Shown here piece after piece: positions 36,730 through 46,166 of a DNA stretch of 64,000 nucleotides. Each line of letters starts with the position of its first letter. Position 1 is the first letter of the stretch. The stretch is from assembly GCA_026196875.1 (NCBI GenBank), contig JAPHTP010000057.1:1-64000 (forward strand), read 5' to 3'. Origin of the DNA: Kangiellaceae bacterium. Lineage in GTDB: Bacteria; Pseudomonadota; Gammaproteobacteria; Enterobacterales; Kangiellaceae. The notes beneath the pieces were generated by a model that saw nothing but the letters and a program-made list of their open reading frames with translations, made no database searches and had not been told where the DNA came from. A program made the position numbers and the translations under genes.

Positions 36730-37061
36730 CTTATCCTCCCTGGATATTTAACGATTTTTGGAATGACGTAAAATTAGCAAACACTTGGAATTTAAACGAT
36801 AGCAATTGTCGCTAAACAGTGTGAGTAATTATCCATATAAGTTGTAATTATCTCTGCAGGCAGTCAAGATATTCACTTTTTAGTTATAATATCTCAAATT
36901 TCAATGCGCTAAGCTTTTTTATTTTCCGTTTTAATTCTCTTGATATAGTTGAATGTTTTTTGTCGTTCGTTCTCCTTTTTCGGGAAATCACTGTATTAAT
37001 TTTCGAGATTTCTTATTAGAACTAAGCTAACAAGAAATCTCGATTGATTTTATCTAATAAT
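36730..37061. other. AT-rich intergenic region between czcA and the two-gene exported unit
   Basis: 332 bp with no gene that I can support. It contains the perfect inverted repeat 37004-37042 near the czcA stop. The remainder should include the promoter of the leftward gene starting at 36729, but no clear -35/-10 pair was identified. Confidence 0.4.
37004..37042. terminator. Perfect 11-bp inverted repeat downstream of czcA
   Basis: CGAGATTTCTT (37004-37014) and AAGAAATCTCG (37032-37042) are exact complements with a 17-base loop, 20 bp past the czcA stop. No uridine tract follows in the czcA direction, so it may protect the mRNA 3' end rather than terminate by itself. Confidence 0.5.
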
Positions 37062-40000
37062 CTAAACTGATTTCCGATAAACAAGTTTGTACAAGGCAGG
37101 CAAGACTACCAAGGTCAGTAAAGTGGAAGAAATAATCCCGCCGATCACAACAGTCGCAAGTGGTCTCTGGACCTCTGCACCAGCGCCAGTGTTAAACGCC
37201 ATTGGAACGAATCCTAAACTGGCGACTAACGCGGTCATCATAATTGGTCGTAAGCGATGGCTAGCGCCATCTAAAATTGCATCAATTACTCCAGCACCTT
37301 GCTCTCTTAGTTGACGTATAAATGAGAGCATTACTACGCCATTTAGAACCGACACTCCGGAAAGCGCAATAAAGCCTACCGCAGCTGAAATCGATAACGG
37401 CATCTCTCTTATCGTTAAAGCGATTATCCCTCCGGTTAACGCAAGCGGGATCCCTGTAAATATAATTGCACTATCTCTCCAAGATTTAAATGCTCCATAT
37501 AGCAGACCAAAAATCAGTAGTAAGGTTAGTGGCACGACAATAGCGAGTCGCTGACTGGCTGATTGAAGTTGCTTAAATGTGCCACCATACTCAAGCCAGT
37601 AACCGCTCGGCAAGTTTAGTTTTTCACTCATCAGTTGCTGAGTGTCTGCGATAAACGAACCAAGATCTCTGTCGACAACATTGGCTGTAACAACTATATT
37701 GCGTTTGCCATTTTGTCGATTAATCTGGTTGGGACCGCTAATTTCACGAATAGTCGCAACTTCGCCTAGTGGTACATAGCTGATCTCAGGGTTGGCCTGA
37801 GCGGAAAGTGCGATGGGGATTTGGGCGATTGTGGTAGGGTCCCGTCGAACACTTTCATCCATTCTTAGCATTAATTTAAACCGCCGATCGCCTTCAAAAA
37901 TCAAACCTGTTTGTAGGCCGCCGACTGCGGCGCGAATTGCAAATTGCAAGTCGCTTATCGAGAGTCCTAATAAGGCCATATGATCGCGCTGCGGTTCAAT
38001 TGATAACATGGGTAAACCGGTAGTTTGTTCTACCCGCACGTCGGTACCACCTGCCACCTGCGCGAGTAAGCCTGTGGCTTTTTCACCGTATTCGGCAAGG
38101 ATCGCCATATCATCACCATAAATGCGCACGGCGACATCCGAACGAACCCCTGCGATCAATTCATTAAACCGCATTTCTATCGGCTGAGTGAACTCGTACT
38201 TGTTTCCGGGGATTGCCTCTACAACTTTTCTGAGCTCTTGTAAAAACTGAGCTTTAGTTTTCTTTTTATCTGGCCATTGAGCTCGAGGCTTGAGAATGAC
38301 AAAAGTATCAGCAACGCTCGGCGGCATCGGATCGGTAGCGATTTCCGGCATACCGATTTTTGCAAAAACGCGCTCTACTTCAGGTAACTGTTTTATTTCC
38401 TCACCCAAAAGCATTTGCATATCAATTGCTTGTTCCAATCCGGTGCCGGGGATCCTTAAAGCGTGTAGCGCAACATCATGTTCGTCGAGTTGAGGTAAAA
38501 ACTCTGTTCCCAAGTTGCGCGCTTGCCAAATACAAGCAGAGACAATAATCAGGGCAAAAGATACGATAAGTAACGTGTGCGATAGCGCAAATTTTAATGC
38601 TGGCTGATACAGGCGATGTAAACGAAGCATCATCCAGTTTTCTTTGTCATTGACTTTTCCTTTAACAAAGATAGCTACTGCGGCAGGAACAAAGGTAATC
38701 GCAAAGATTAAGGCACCAAGCAAAGCCGCAATTACAGTGAACGCCATCGGCTGGAACATTTTTCCTTCTACTCCGGTAAGCACCATAATTGGCGCGTACA
38801 CCAACATAATAATTAGAACACCGAAAACTGCCGGCCTGAAAACCTCCAGGCTACTGCCTTTTACTTCATCAAGGCGCTCTTGCAAAGTAAGCTCTCTGCC
38901 TAATCTTTGCTGTGCTAGAGATAAGCGTCTCAACGCGTTTTCGACCACGATAACGGCACCGTCTACTATCAATCCAAAGTCAATCGCCCCCAAACTCATT
39001 AAGTTACCGGAAACTCTATTGGCAGCCATACCGGTAATAGCAAACAACATGCTCAACGGGATCACTAGTGCGGTAATTAATGCCGCTCGAATATTTCCAA
39101 GTAACAAAAACAGAATCGCAATTACTAAAGCTGCGCCTTCGAGCAAATTTGTTTTTACCGTTTCGATGGTTTTTTCAACCAAAGTGGTTCGGTTATAAAC
39201 TGCTTCTGCGACTACTCCTGATGGTAAGCTCTGATTAACAATTTCTAGTTTGTCAAAAACGGCTTTTGCTACCGTGCGGCTATTTTCTCCCAGCAGCATA
39301 AAGGCTGTGCCCAATACGGTTTCTTTTCCATTTTGGGTGGCGGCACCGGTGCGCAGTTGTTTACCAATTTTTACTTCCGCGAGATCTTTTATTCTGACCG
39401 GCGCGTCGTCTCTTTTGGTTACGACAAGATCGGCAATATCTTGCATTGACTGAAGTTGGCCGGGGGAACGGACTAACCATTGTTCACCATTCCTTTCAAT
39501 ATATCCGGCTCCCGCATTTTGATTGTTTGCCTCTAACGCGTTCACTAAATCTTTAATAGTGACTTTATAGGCTAGCAATTTTCCAGGAAATGGTGTGACT
39601 TGATATTCCCTTTCATAACCGCCGATGCTATTAATTTCGGTTACACCTTTTACCGTCATTAATTGTGGCCGAATGATCCAATCTTGAATTGTCCTTAAGT
39701 CTTCTGCGGTATATCGAGAACCATCCGGCTTAACTGCATCATCCTTAGCGCTTAGGGAGTAAATAAAAATTTCACCAAGCCCGGAAGCTATTGGTCCTGG
39801 GATTGGCTTTACACCTGGCGGGAGTTCATCGCTGACGCTGCTGATCCGTTCGTTGACTTGTTGGCGAGCCCAATAGATATCGGTGCCTTCTTCAAAGATT
39901 ACGGTTACCTGAGACAACCCATAACGCGATAGCGAGCGGGTGTAATCCAGGTTAGGAATTCCCGACATGGCATTTTCTACAATGTAGGTAATTCTTTGCT

Positions 40001-40184
40001 CAACTTCTAGTGGTGAATAACCATCCGCCTCAGTGTTAATTTGTACTTGGATATTGGTGATATCCGGAACCGCGTCAATTGGCAGTTTGGTGGCGTTGTA
40101 GACACCAAGTAAGGCGATCAAGAGAGTGGCAATTACGACAAACCATCGCCGCTCCACGGCGAAGGAGATTATCTGATTCATCAT
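37062..40184 (-). CDS. czcA: Heavy-metal efflux RND pump, CzcA type
   Basis: 1040 residues with AGGAG eight bases before the ATG. It is an inner-membrane proton-driven trimer that moves divalent metal ions from the periplasm or cytoplasm to the outer-membrane channel. It has the RND layout of 12 TM helices and two large periplasmic loops. The TM4 signature GAIDFGLIVDGAVIVVEN (about residue 400) is of the Zn/Co/Cd (CzcA, HME1) type rather than the Cu/Ag CusA type. The opening FAVERRWFVVIATLLIALLG and DAVPDITNIQVQI are also family-typical. It is last in the leftward unit czcI-like, czcC, czcB, czcA. Substrate assignment is by motif only. Confidence 0.92.
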   Translation of the reverse strand: MMNQIISFAVERRWFVVIATLLIALLGVYNATKLPIDAVPDITNIQVQINTEADGYSPLEVEQRITYIVENAMSGIPNLDYTRSLSRYGLSQVTVIFEEGTDIYWARQQVNERISSVSDELPPGVKPIPGPIASGLGEIFIYSLSAKDDAVKPDGSRYTAEDLRTIQDWIIRPQLMTVKGVTEINSIGGYEREYQVTPFPGKLLAYKVTIKDLVNALEANNQNAGAGYIERNGEQWLVRSPGQLQSMQDIADLVVTKRDDAPVRIKDLAEVKIGKQLRTGAATQNGKETVLGTAFMLLGENSRTVAKAVFDKLEIVNQSLPSGVVAEAVYNRTTLVEKTIETVKTNLLEGAALVIAILFLLLGNIRAALITALVIPLSMLFAITGMAANRVSGNLMSLGAIDFGLIVDGAVIVVENALRRLSLAQQRLGRELTLQERLDEVKGSSLEVFRPAVFGVLIIMLVYAPIMVLTGVEGKMFQPMAFTVIAALLGALIFAITFVPAAVAIFVKGKVNDKENWMMLRLHRLYQPALKFALSHTLLIVSFALIIVSACIWQARNLGTEFLPQLDEHDVALHALRIPGTGLEQAIDMQMLLGEEIKQLPEVERVFAKIGMPEIATDPMPPSVADTFVILKPRAQWPDKKKTKAQFLQELRKVVEAIPGNKYEFTQPIEMRFNELIAGVRSDVAVRIYGDDMAILAEYGEKATGLLAQVAGGTDVRVEQTTGLPMLSIEPQRDHMALLGLSISDLQFAIRAAVGGLQTGLIFEGDRRFKLMLRMDESVRRDPTTIAQIPIALSAQANPEISYVPLGEVATIREISGPNQINRQNGKRNIVVTANVVDRDLGSFIADTQQLMSEKLNLPSGYWLEYGGTFKQLQSASQRLAIVVPLTLLLIFGLLYGAFKSWRDSAIIFTGIPLALTGGIIALTIREMPLSISAAVGFIALSGVSVLNGVVMLSFIRQLREQGAGVIDAILDGASHRLRPIMMTALVASLGFVPMAFNTGAGAEVQRPLATVVIGGIISSTLLTLVVLPALYKLVYRKSV

Positions 40185-40195
40185 TTTATCATCTC

Positions 40196-41446
40196 CTAGT
40201 GGTCGTGGCTGGCGCCATCTTTTAGCACCTCAGCTTTAAGCAAAAAACTATTATTTGTGACGTATTCTGTTCCGGGGATAATGCCGCCAAGAACTTCAAT
40301 ATAGTCGCCCGCTTGTTCACCTAACTTGACCATACGCACTTCAAAAGTGTTGCCGAACTTAGCAAACACGACCGGCATATCTCGAAAATTTTGTATTGCG
40401 CTAGATTTAACCGCCAATGAAACGAGTTTGGTTTTCGTTTCAATATCTGCCTTAACATGCATACCTGGACGCCAATGTCCGTCAAGGTTTTTAATGATAG
40501 TTCTTGCTCTGGCGATATGGCCACCGGTCATTTTCGGGGCGATATAGCTGATCTCTGAAGTTTGTAACTCGTGGTGATGTAAATCGTAAACCGTTACCTT
40601 TTGTCCTAAGGCGAGTTTTTCGACATTTTCTGGAAATGCAGAGAGGTTGACCCATACTTCAGATAAATCAACAATTTCGAGAATCGCTGTTTCATTGACA
40701 TTATCACCGGTATTCAAGTTTATCTGCGTAACTTCGCCGCTAGCAGGACTAACTAACGGGTATTCTGTTAACGTTTTAGAATTAAATAAAATCGCAACTT
40801 GTTGTCCCTTGGACACCTTATCGCCAGGTTTCACCAATATCGATTTAACTAAGCCTGCATAAGGCGCGTGCAATTGATATTGTTTATCCTGAGGCACTTC
40901 AACTACGCCAAATAAAGTCTCATTAAAAGTCAGATTTTGTGGTCCAACTTTCTCAATTCGAACGTCAGACTTTTTTAGCAAGCGATCAGATATTTCTGCT
41001 CTACCTTCATGACTGGCAAAATGCCAGTGATAGCTCTTGTTTTGATAATACGCCATAACGGTAACATCAAAAGAATGCGGCTCGACAACTTCCTGATCGC
41101 CAACTAAGTAATCTTTCTCAGGTTCAAAGCTAATTGGATCTTGAATACCGCCCAGGCGATCCAAAGTCACTTGTACCATCATTTCTTGCGGTTTTATCAA
41201 TTCGCCTTTCCAGTAGCTATAAATTCGCATTTCCGGTGGAACCCCTGCTTCAAAAATTTTCATCTCGATTGAGAGTTCGCCATCTGATAGTAAACGACCG
41301 CCATTAGGACCTTTCTCTTCTTCCTCTGCTGCGTGATCATGACCTCCGCCATGGTTACCTGAGGCCATAACTTGAATCGGCATGAATAGTGTTGTTAAAC
41401 ATAGAAGTAGTATTTTTATCGAATAAATACGTTTAATTAATTTCAT
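40196..41446 (-). CDS. czcB: RND efflux periplasmic adaptor (membrane-fusion protein), CzcB-like
   Basis: 416 residues from ATG 41446, chosen because AGGA precedes it and the protein then opens with a proper signal peptide (KLIKRIYSIKILLLCLTTLF). A GTG at 41476 overlapping the czcC stop is the alternative. The mature N-terminus is His/Glu-rich (GNHGGGHDHAAEEEEKGPNGG), likely metal-binding, and the C-terminus ends ASHDH. Between them lie the lipoyl/barrel-sandwich halves (YAGLVKSILVKPGDKVSKGQ and SPASGEVTQINLNTGDNV) and a beta-barrel. It joins CzcA to the outer-membrane channel. The gap to czcA is 11 bp. The symbol follows the operon and motif context. Confidence 0.88.
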   Translation of the reverse strand: MKLIKRIYSIKILLLCLTTLFMPIQVMASGNHGGGHDHAAEEEEKGPNGGRLLSDGELSIEMKIFEAGVPPEMRIYSYWKGELIKPQEMMVQVTLDRLGGIQDPISFEPEKDYLVGDQEVVEPHSFDVTVMAYYQNKSYHWHFASHEGRAEISDRLLKKSDVRIEKVGPQNLTFNETLFGVVEVPQDKQYQLHAPYAGLVKSILVKPGDKVSKGQQVAILFNSKTLTEYPLVSPASGEVTQINLNTGDNVNETAILEIVDLSEVWVNLSAFPENVEKLALGQKVTVYDLHHHELQTSEISYIAPKMTGGHIARARTIIKNLDGHWRPGMHVKADIETKTKLVSLAVKSSAIQNFRDMPVVFAKFGNTFEVRMVKLGEQAGDYIEVLGGIIPGTEYVTNNSFLLKAEVLKDGASHDH

Positions 41447-41472
41447 TTTTAAAATTCCTGATTTGAAGCTGA

Positions 41473-42798
41473 TCACCGGGTCAACGGATCCTGATTTGCT
41501 GATGGTTGAGAACCTCTGGTTGAGACTATTTTGATGGACTGACCCAGAAGGCGTTCAAGCTCCAGTACGGTTAAATGAATTTGATGTTGCAAACTTAATT
41601 GTGATTCTTGCTGTTGATAATACTCGAGACTCGCGTCTACCCACTGTAAAACAGAAAATTGGCCTTTATCAAAACCCTGTTTTACCTGCTTCAACAGTTT
41701 TCTTGCTAAGGGAGCAAGTTGCTTTTGATGATGCGTTAAAGTCTGAGTCTGATTGACTAGCTGCTCTCGATACTTAGCAAAGTTAAGTTCAAGTTGATGT
41801 TTGAGCATCTGATTATCAATTGTCGCTTGCTCTAGTGCGGCTTGAGCCGAATTAATTTTTCCTTGGTTAGGATTTCGAGTAGACAAAGGCATACTAAAAC
41901 CAAAGTTCAATGACTGGTCGCTAGTCAGTTGATGGTGGCGCAAGCCAACAGAGAAGTTCATATCGCTCTCGCTTTGGTTTTTTTCCATTGCCAGTTTTTT
42001 ATTGGCTAGTGCAATCGAAGTTTGTTGCGTAACATAGATGGGAATATCTTTTAAATTGGCATTAAAAAATGCCATTTGAGGGATACTGAAAGTAGATTGA
42101 AATTGACCCACGACCTTTTCGAAGTCGGTTTGGCCTTGCCACATTGATGCTAGTTGGTATTTCGCGTTTTGACGCTGAGTTATAAGACGCAGCTGAGAAG
42201 ACTGCGCCTGGGCAAGTAGCAACTCTACCCGAGTTACATCAGCCAATGCGGCTGCACCGGCCTTGGCTCTTCGTTTAATTGCTGATAACGCTGTCTGATA
42301 ATCTTTAATCTGTTTTAATTTTAATGTTCCCGACTGCTGTAAATACAAGAGTTGGTAATATCTTCGACTGGTTTCCGCAAGCAATTGCAATTTAGCCTGA
42401 ACAAATTCGGCTCTTAATTTTTTGGTTTTTGCGGAGGCATATTGGAATCGGCTTGAAACTTTGTCTTCATCCTCAAAAACTTGGCTAAAAGCAATATTGA
42501 GCTCTGCAGAATCTGTTCCGCTAAAATTCTCGCTTCCAAGAAGATTTTCAATACCTGCCTCAATTTTTGGTAGTGGCGTAATTCTGGATTGCTGTTCAAG
42601 TCCTTCTGCACTTTTTATCACAAAAGGAAATCGTTGTAGTTCGGGGTGGTGTGCAAGGGTGAGCTTTAAGGCTGTACGCAGATTGATATCCGGTGACTTG
42701 GGTATTGGCTTTTCGTTTGCATATGCAGAGAGCCCTCCCAATAAAAGAATCGTGCATATAAAACCTGACATTTTAAATGCACTAATAATAATATTCAT
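41473..42798 (-). CDS. czcC: TolC-family outer-membrane efflux protein, CzcC-like
   Basis: 441 residues from ATG 42798, which has GGAG six bases upstream; an in-frame start 45 bases earlier lacks this. A signal peptide (SGFICTILLLGGLSAYA) is followed by INLRTALKLTLAHHPELQ, the standard first helix of this family. Two OEP repeats follow, with long coiled helices (e.g. TIDNQMLKHQLELNFAKYREQL and FSVLQWVDASLEYYQQQ). It forms the trimeric exit duct of the efflux complex. It is second in the operon after the His-rich small gene (about 70 bp gap). Confidence 0.87.
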   Translation of the reverse strand: MNIIISAFKMSGFICTILLLGGLSAYANEKPIPKSPDINLRTALKLTLAHHPELQRFPFVIKSAEGLEQQSRITPLPKIEAGIENLLGSENFSGTDSAELNIAFSQVFEDEDKVSSRFQYASAKTKKLRAEFVQAKLQLLAETSRRYYQLLYLQQSGTLKLKQIKDYQTALSAIKRRAKAGAAALADVTRVELLLAQAQSSQLRLITQRQNAKYQLASMWQGQTDFEKVVGQFQSTFSIPQMAFFNANLKDIPIYVTQQTSIALANKKLAMEKNQSESDMNFSVGLRHHQLTSDQSLNFGFSMPLSTRNPNQGKINSAQAALEQATIDNQMLKHQLELNFAKYREQLVNQTQTLTHHQKQLAPLARKLLKQVKQGFDKGQFSVLQWVDASLEYYQQQESQLSLQHQIHLTVLELERLLGQSIKIVSTRGSQPSANQDPLTR

Positions 42799-42869
42799 TT
42801 CTAACTCCTGGAGTAAGAGTGAGCAAGCAGGACTGTATCTCAACTTGACTCGTTGTTTACAAGTTATGA

Positions 42870-43319
42870 TTAATTTAAGGACTTGTACTTTGTGTCAGGA
42901 GGAGGTACTGGAGGAGTGTGTGTGAGACTTCTAAAAGTCTTTTCTAGTGAAACAGGCAAATGCTGTCTGCTAGCACTAACGCTTGGGGTACAGTTATTAA
43001 CTAGATAATCATGTAGATGAACATGGAAATGAGCTTCGCTGTCATGCTCTGTATTTAAAGATAAGTCGTGTGATGATACTTCTTCTATGCCAAGCCAATT
43101 CGATTGAAGAATCTCTTGTGCACTTCCTAAATTTTCCGTATTGGCGTGATGTTCATGTTGATCGACATGCAAATGAGGAATTGTATGGCTTTGGTGGTCA
43201 TTTTGGGCCAAATGCACTGTAGCCCACACACTGTTCAAAAATAGTAAATTTAACAGAAAAAGTGAGAAAATTCGTTTAATCAAATTGTTAGAGCGATTGA
43301 GTTTTTTCACCGCTAACAA
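42870..43319 (-). CDS. His-rich exported CzcI-like protein
   Basis: 149 residues if TTG 43319 is the start; GTG 43310 is nearly as good, and neither has a clear Shine-Dalgarno. A signal peptide (RIFSLFLLNLLFLNSVWA) is followed by a His/Asp-rich mature region (NDHQSHTIPHLHVDQHEHHA, later HDSEAHFHVHLHD). The tail THTPPVPPPDTK has the Pro-rich ending typical of CzcI-type proteins placed first in czc operons. It is likely a periplasmic zinc/cobalt/cadmium-binding accessory or regulatory protein. As first gene of the leftward efflux unit it sits next to the promoter. The family match is by composition and position, so the symbol is left blank. Confidence 0.7.
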   Translation of the reverse strand: MLAVKKLNRSNNLIKRIFSLFLLNLLFLNSVWATVHLAQNDHQSHTIPHLHVDQHEHHANTENLGSAQEILQSNWLGIEEVSSHDLSLNTEHDSEAHFHVHLHDYLVNNCTPSVSASRQHLPVSLEKTFRSLTHTPPVPPPDTKYKSLN

Positions 43320-43634
43320 ACATTATCTATTGGGCTATGAAATTATGGCTTATGCTACCAGATGAACCCTCTAAGGCAAAGCGATTCATGTCTATCTCAT
43401 AATACTTACATTAGAAAAAACTAATGAAATTGGTAACAATTTATTACTTGGTCGCCAGGGATTTTTTATAAGGCATTGAAAATTAAAGGGAAAAGTAAAA
43501 AGCTGACACCAACATAAGTTTCTAAATGTGCAAAAGTCACTTTGATCTCTATTGCTGAAGCTAGGGTAACTCTTTATTATCGCTCGCAGGCAACTATCGA
43601 CCTGTTATTAAAAAGTAAATATAAAGAGCTAAAT
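43320..43634. other. Divergent region between the metal-efflux operon and the S46 peptidase
   Basis: 315 bp. It should carry promoters for both directions. I looked for a MerR-type long-spacer dyad and for a Zur-like palindrome and found neither convincingly. An in-frame extension of the peptidase reading frame reaches back to 43542 but has no signal-peptide logic. Confidence 0.4.
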
Positions 43635-45794
43635 ATGAAAAAACTAATTATTCTCGCTGCCGCGCTTTGTACGGGTAGTGTTTTTGCGGATGAGGGGATG
43701 TGGCAACCCCATCAATTGCCAACAATCGCTAAGGACTTAAAAAAAGCTGGATTAAAGCTTTCCCCTGAAAAGTTAACCAATCTGACAGATTTTCCTATGG
43801 GAGCAATCGTTAGTCTAGGCGGCTGTACTGCGTCTTTTGTCTCCGATAAGGGGTTGGTAGTTACCAACCATCATTGTGCTTACGGCTCCATTCAATACAA
43901 TTCAACGGAAGAAAATAACCTTTTAGAAAATGGTTTTTTAGCAAAGAAATTGGGCGAGGAACTGCAAGCGGCGGCAGGTTCCCGAATTTATGTGACCGAA
44001 AATATAGTTAACGTCAGCAATCAAATCAAGAAGGGCTTAACCGGCTCTATGTCAGGAAGCGACCGCTACGCGCATATCGACAATATGTCGAAAAAATTGG
44101 TAGCCGAGTGTGAGTCAGATAAAGCTTATCGCTGTTCGGTGGTTAACTTTCATGGTGGGCTAGAGTATTACTTATTTAAGCAGTTAATGATCCGCGACGT
44201 ACGCTTGGTTCATGCTCCTGCAAACAGTGTTGGTAAGTATGGCGGTGATATCGACAATTGGATGTGGCCAAGACACACGGGTGACTACGCATTTTATCGT
44301 GCTTATGTTGGCAAAGATGGTAAGCCGGCTGACTTCAGCGAAGACAATGTTCCATTTAAACCAAAACATCACCTAAAAGTTAATGCCAAAGGCGTTGACG
44401 ACGGCGACTATATTATGGTTTTAGGTTACCCTGGACGCACCAATAGATACCGTACCGCTGACGAAGTGAAAAATACCTTTACGGAAAACTATCCTTTAAC
44501 AAAGGAGTTAATGGGATCATTAGTTGAGACGATTAAAGGTAATTCGGAAGAAGGTAGCGATGAGCGCCTTAAATATGCAAGCTTGATTGCCGGTTTGGCA
44601 AACTATGAAAAAAACCGTGGCAGCATGATGGAAAGTTACCACAAAGGAACTACTCAGCAGCGTAAAGATCAGTTAAATAAAGAGCTTAGAAAATGGGTTA
44701 ATAAAAAGTCTTCACGCAAAAAACAATTTGGTGGAGCTATTGGAGAATTGGACAATCTAGTTGCTACATCACATGCGACATATAAGCGCGACACTATTTT
44801 TGGATATGCTTCAATTTCAAGTATGATGAGTTCCGCGTCACGCTTATACCGTCTTGCACTCGAAAAACAAAAAACGGATATGGAGCGCGAGTCTGGCTAT
44901 CAAGAGCGCGATCTGAATCGCATTTCACAAAGTATGAAGCGTATTAGTCGTCGCTATGAAGCAAAAGTTGATCAGGCTATTTTGATGAATTTACTTACTC
45001 GTTACGCTCAGCTTCCTGCAAAAGAGCGAATTCAAGACGTTGACCGCTTTTTTAGCATTGATGACGGCTTTAGCGAAGCTCGCTTGGCGAAAAAACTCGA
45101 CAAAATGTACGCTAAAACAAAATTAGGCGACGAAGCAGTACGCCTTGCCTGGATGGAAAAAAGTGTCGCAGACTTTGAAAAGAGTGAAGACCCGTTTATT
45201 CAATATGCAGTTAAGACTTATAAAGCGCGCAAAGCTTTGGAAGACAAGTCAAAAGACCTTTCTGGAAAACTAAATGCGGTAAGACCTAAGTACATGGAAG
45301 CGATCATCGCGTATAACAAATCTAAAGGTCTGCCTATTTACGCTGATGCAAATAGCACGTTGCGAGTAACTTACGGTAATGTAAAAGGCTATAGCCCAAA
45401 AGACGGAATGTATGCGGTTCCTTTCACGACTTTAGATGGTTTGTTGCAAAAGGAAATAGGCGAAGAGCCATTTAATTCTCCTAAAAAACTACTCGATGTG
45501 ATCAACAAAAAAGACTACGGTTCTTACTACAAAAAGGATATCGATTCAGTACCGGTTAATTACTTGGGAACTTTAGATATTACCGGAGGGAATTCGGGCT
45601 CGCCGACGCTTAATGATAAGGCTGAGCTAGTCGGTTTGGTGTTTGACGGCGTTTACGAGAGTATCATTGGTGACTGGGATTATGATCCAAGTTTAAATCG
45701 TTCTATCCATGTTGACTCGCGTTATATGCTTTGGGTAATGGAAAAAGTTGACGGAGCACACAACTTAATTAAGGAAATGGATATCGTTCGATAG
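43635..45794 (+). CDS. S46-family dipeptidyl peptidase (DPP7/DPP11 family)
   Basis: 719 residues from ATG 43635, the start that gives the signal peptide MKKLIILAAALCTGSVFADE; the frame upstream of it is not signal-like. It is a periplasmic serine exopeptidase releasing N-terminal dipeptides. Signatures are MWQPHQLP near the mature N-terminus, catalytic His in VVTNHHCAYGSIQ (about 75-85), VGKYGGDIDNWMWPRHTGDY and catalytic Ser in GGNSGSPTL (about 650). Eighteen residues after that Ser is Gly in VFDGVY. In this family Gly there goes with DPP7-like hydrophobic P1 preference and Arg with DPP11 Asp/Glu preference, so I infer DPP7-like specificity. A clean terminator follows the gene. Confidence 0.92.
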   Translation: MKKLIILAAALCTGSVFADEGMWQPHQLPTIAKDLKKAGLKLSPEKLTNLTDFPMGAIVSLGGCTASFVSDKGLVVTNHHCAYGSIQYNSTEENNLLENGFLAKKLGEELQAAAGSRIYVTENIVNVSNQIKKGLTGSMSGSDRYAHIDNMSKKLVAECESDKAYRCSVVNFHGGLEYYLFKQLMIRDVRLVHAPANSVGKYGGDIDNWMWPRHTGDYAFYRAYVGKDGKPADFSEDNVPFKPKHHLKVNAKGVDDGDYIMVLGYPGRTNRYRTADEVKNTFTENYPLTKELMGSLVETIKGNSEEGSDERLKYASLIAGLANYEKNRGSMMESYHKGTTQQRKDQLNKELRKWVNKKSSRKKQFGGAIGELDNLVATSHATYKRDTIFGYASISSMMSSASRLYRLALEKQKTDMERESGYQERDLNRISQSMKRISRRYEAKVDQAILMNLLTRYAQLPAKERIQDVDRFFSIDDGFSEARLAKKLDKMYAKTKLGDEAVRLAWMEKSVADFEKSEDPFIQYAVKTYKARKALEDKSKDLSGKLNAVRPKYMEAIIAYNKSKGLPIYADANSTLRVTYGNVKGYSPKDGMYAVPFTTLDGLLQKEIGEEPFNSPKKLLDVINKKDYGSYYKKDIDSVPVNYLGTLDITGGNSGSPTLNDKAELVGLVFDGVYESIIGDWDYDPSLNRSIHVDSRYMLWVMEKVDGAHNLIKEMDIVR

Positions 45795-45820
45795 CTTGTG
45801 TAACCTGAAAATCAAATATG

Positions 45821-45849
45821 AAAGGCTCCTTATAAAGGAGCCTTTTTTT
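45821..45849 (+). terminator. Intrinsic terminator of the S46 peptidase gene
   Basis: AAAGGCTCC (45821-45829) pairs perfectly with GGAGCCTTT (45837-45845) over a 7-base loop and runs into seven Ts. On the minus strand the same stem lies just past the small membrane-peptide gene, so it may serve both. Confidence 0.9.
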
Positions 45850-45867
45850 GTTTTTGTCTGTTAAGGT

Positions 45868-45981
45868 TTAAGCGATATTATTCGCTATTATAATTAATCC
45901 AATAGTTACTACTACAATCACCAAACCAGTGATACCTAAATTTTTTACGATGATTCTATCGTCATTGGAATTGTTACTCAT
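45868..45981 (-). CDS. 37-residue single-TM membrane peptide
   Basis: A short frame from ATG 45981 to TAA 45868-45870, with an excellent Shine-Dalgarno (GGAGG five bases before the ATG). The peptide has a polar, charged N-terminus (MSNNSNDDR) and a hydrophobic stretch of about 20 residues (LGITGLVIVVVTIGLIIIAN) that would span the membrane. An upstream in-frame ATG would give 45 residues. It sits alone between the S46 peptidase and the DUF418 gene. No family is recognised; the ribosome site and TM pattern are the evidence that it is real. Confidence 0.65.
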   Translation of the reverse strand: MSNNSNDDRIIVKNLGITGLVIVVVTIGLIIIANNIA

Positions 45982-46166
45982 TTTGGCCTCCATTTGTTTA
46001 TTCATTTTTATTGAGCTTCCTGTTTACCAAATCATTAAGCCTATTCACCATGATCTAAATCAATAAACCGAAGTTTGAGTCCGTTCAATTAAATATATGC
46101 TGGTAAATATAATGTCTGAAGAAAACTTCACCTAATCTTCACTTTTGTTATTCCTTACTTGTTACG

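Noticed and set aside
38644-39198. A 184-codon open frame on the plus strand inside czcA
   Set aside because: It is antisense to a fully conserved RND pump, with low-complexity Ile/Ala/Thr composition typical of an antisense shadow and no ribosome site.
37062-40184. Assignment as a Cu/Ag pump (CusA)
   Set aside because: The TM4 motif DFGLIVDGAVIVVEN is of the CzcA (Zn/Co/Cd) type, and the operon begins with a CzcI-like gene.
42422-42925. A 167-codon open frame on the plus strand opposite czcC
   Set aside because: It runs antisense across the czcC coding region and its upstream gap; no homology pattern and no Shine-Dalgarno.
43320-43634. Zur or MerR-type operator in the metal-efflux promoter
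   Set aside because: An AAATTGGTAACAATTT-like dyad near 43427-43443 is only loosely palindromic and matches neither consensus.
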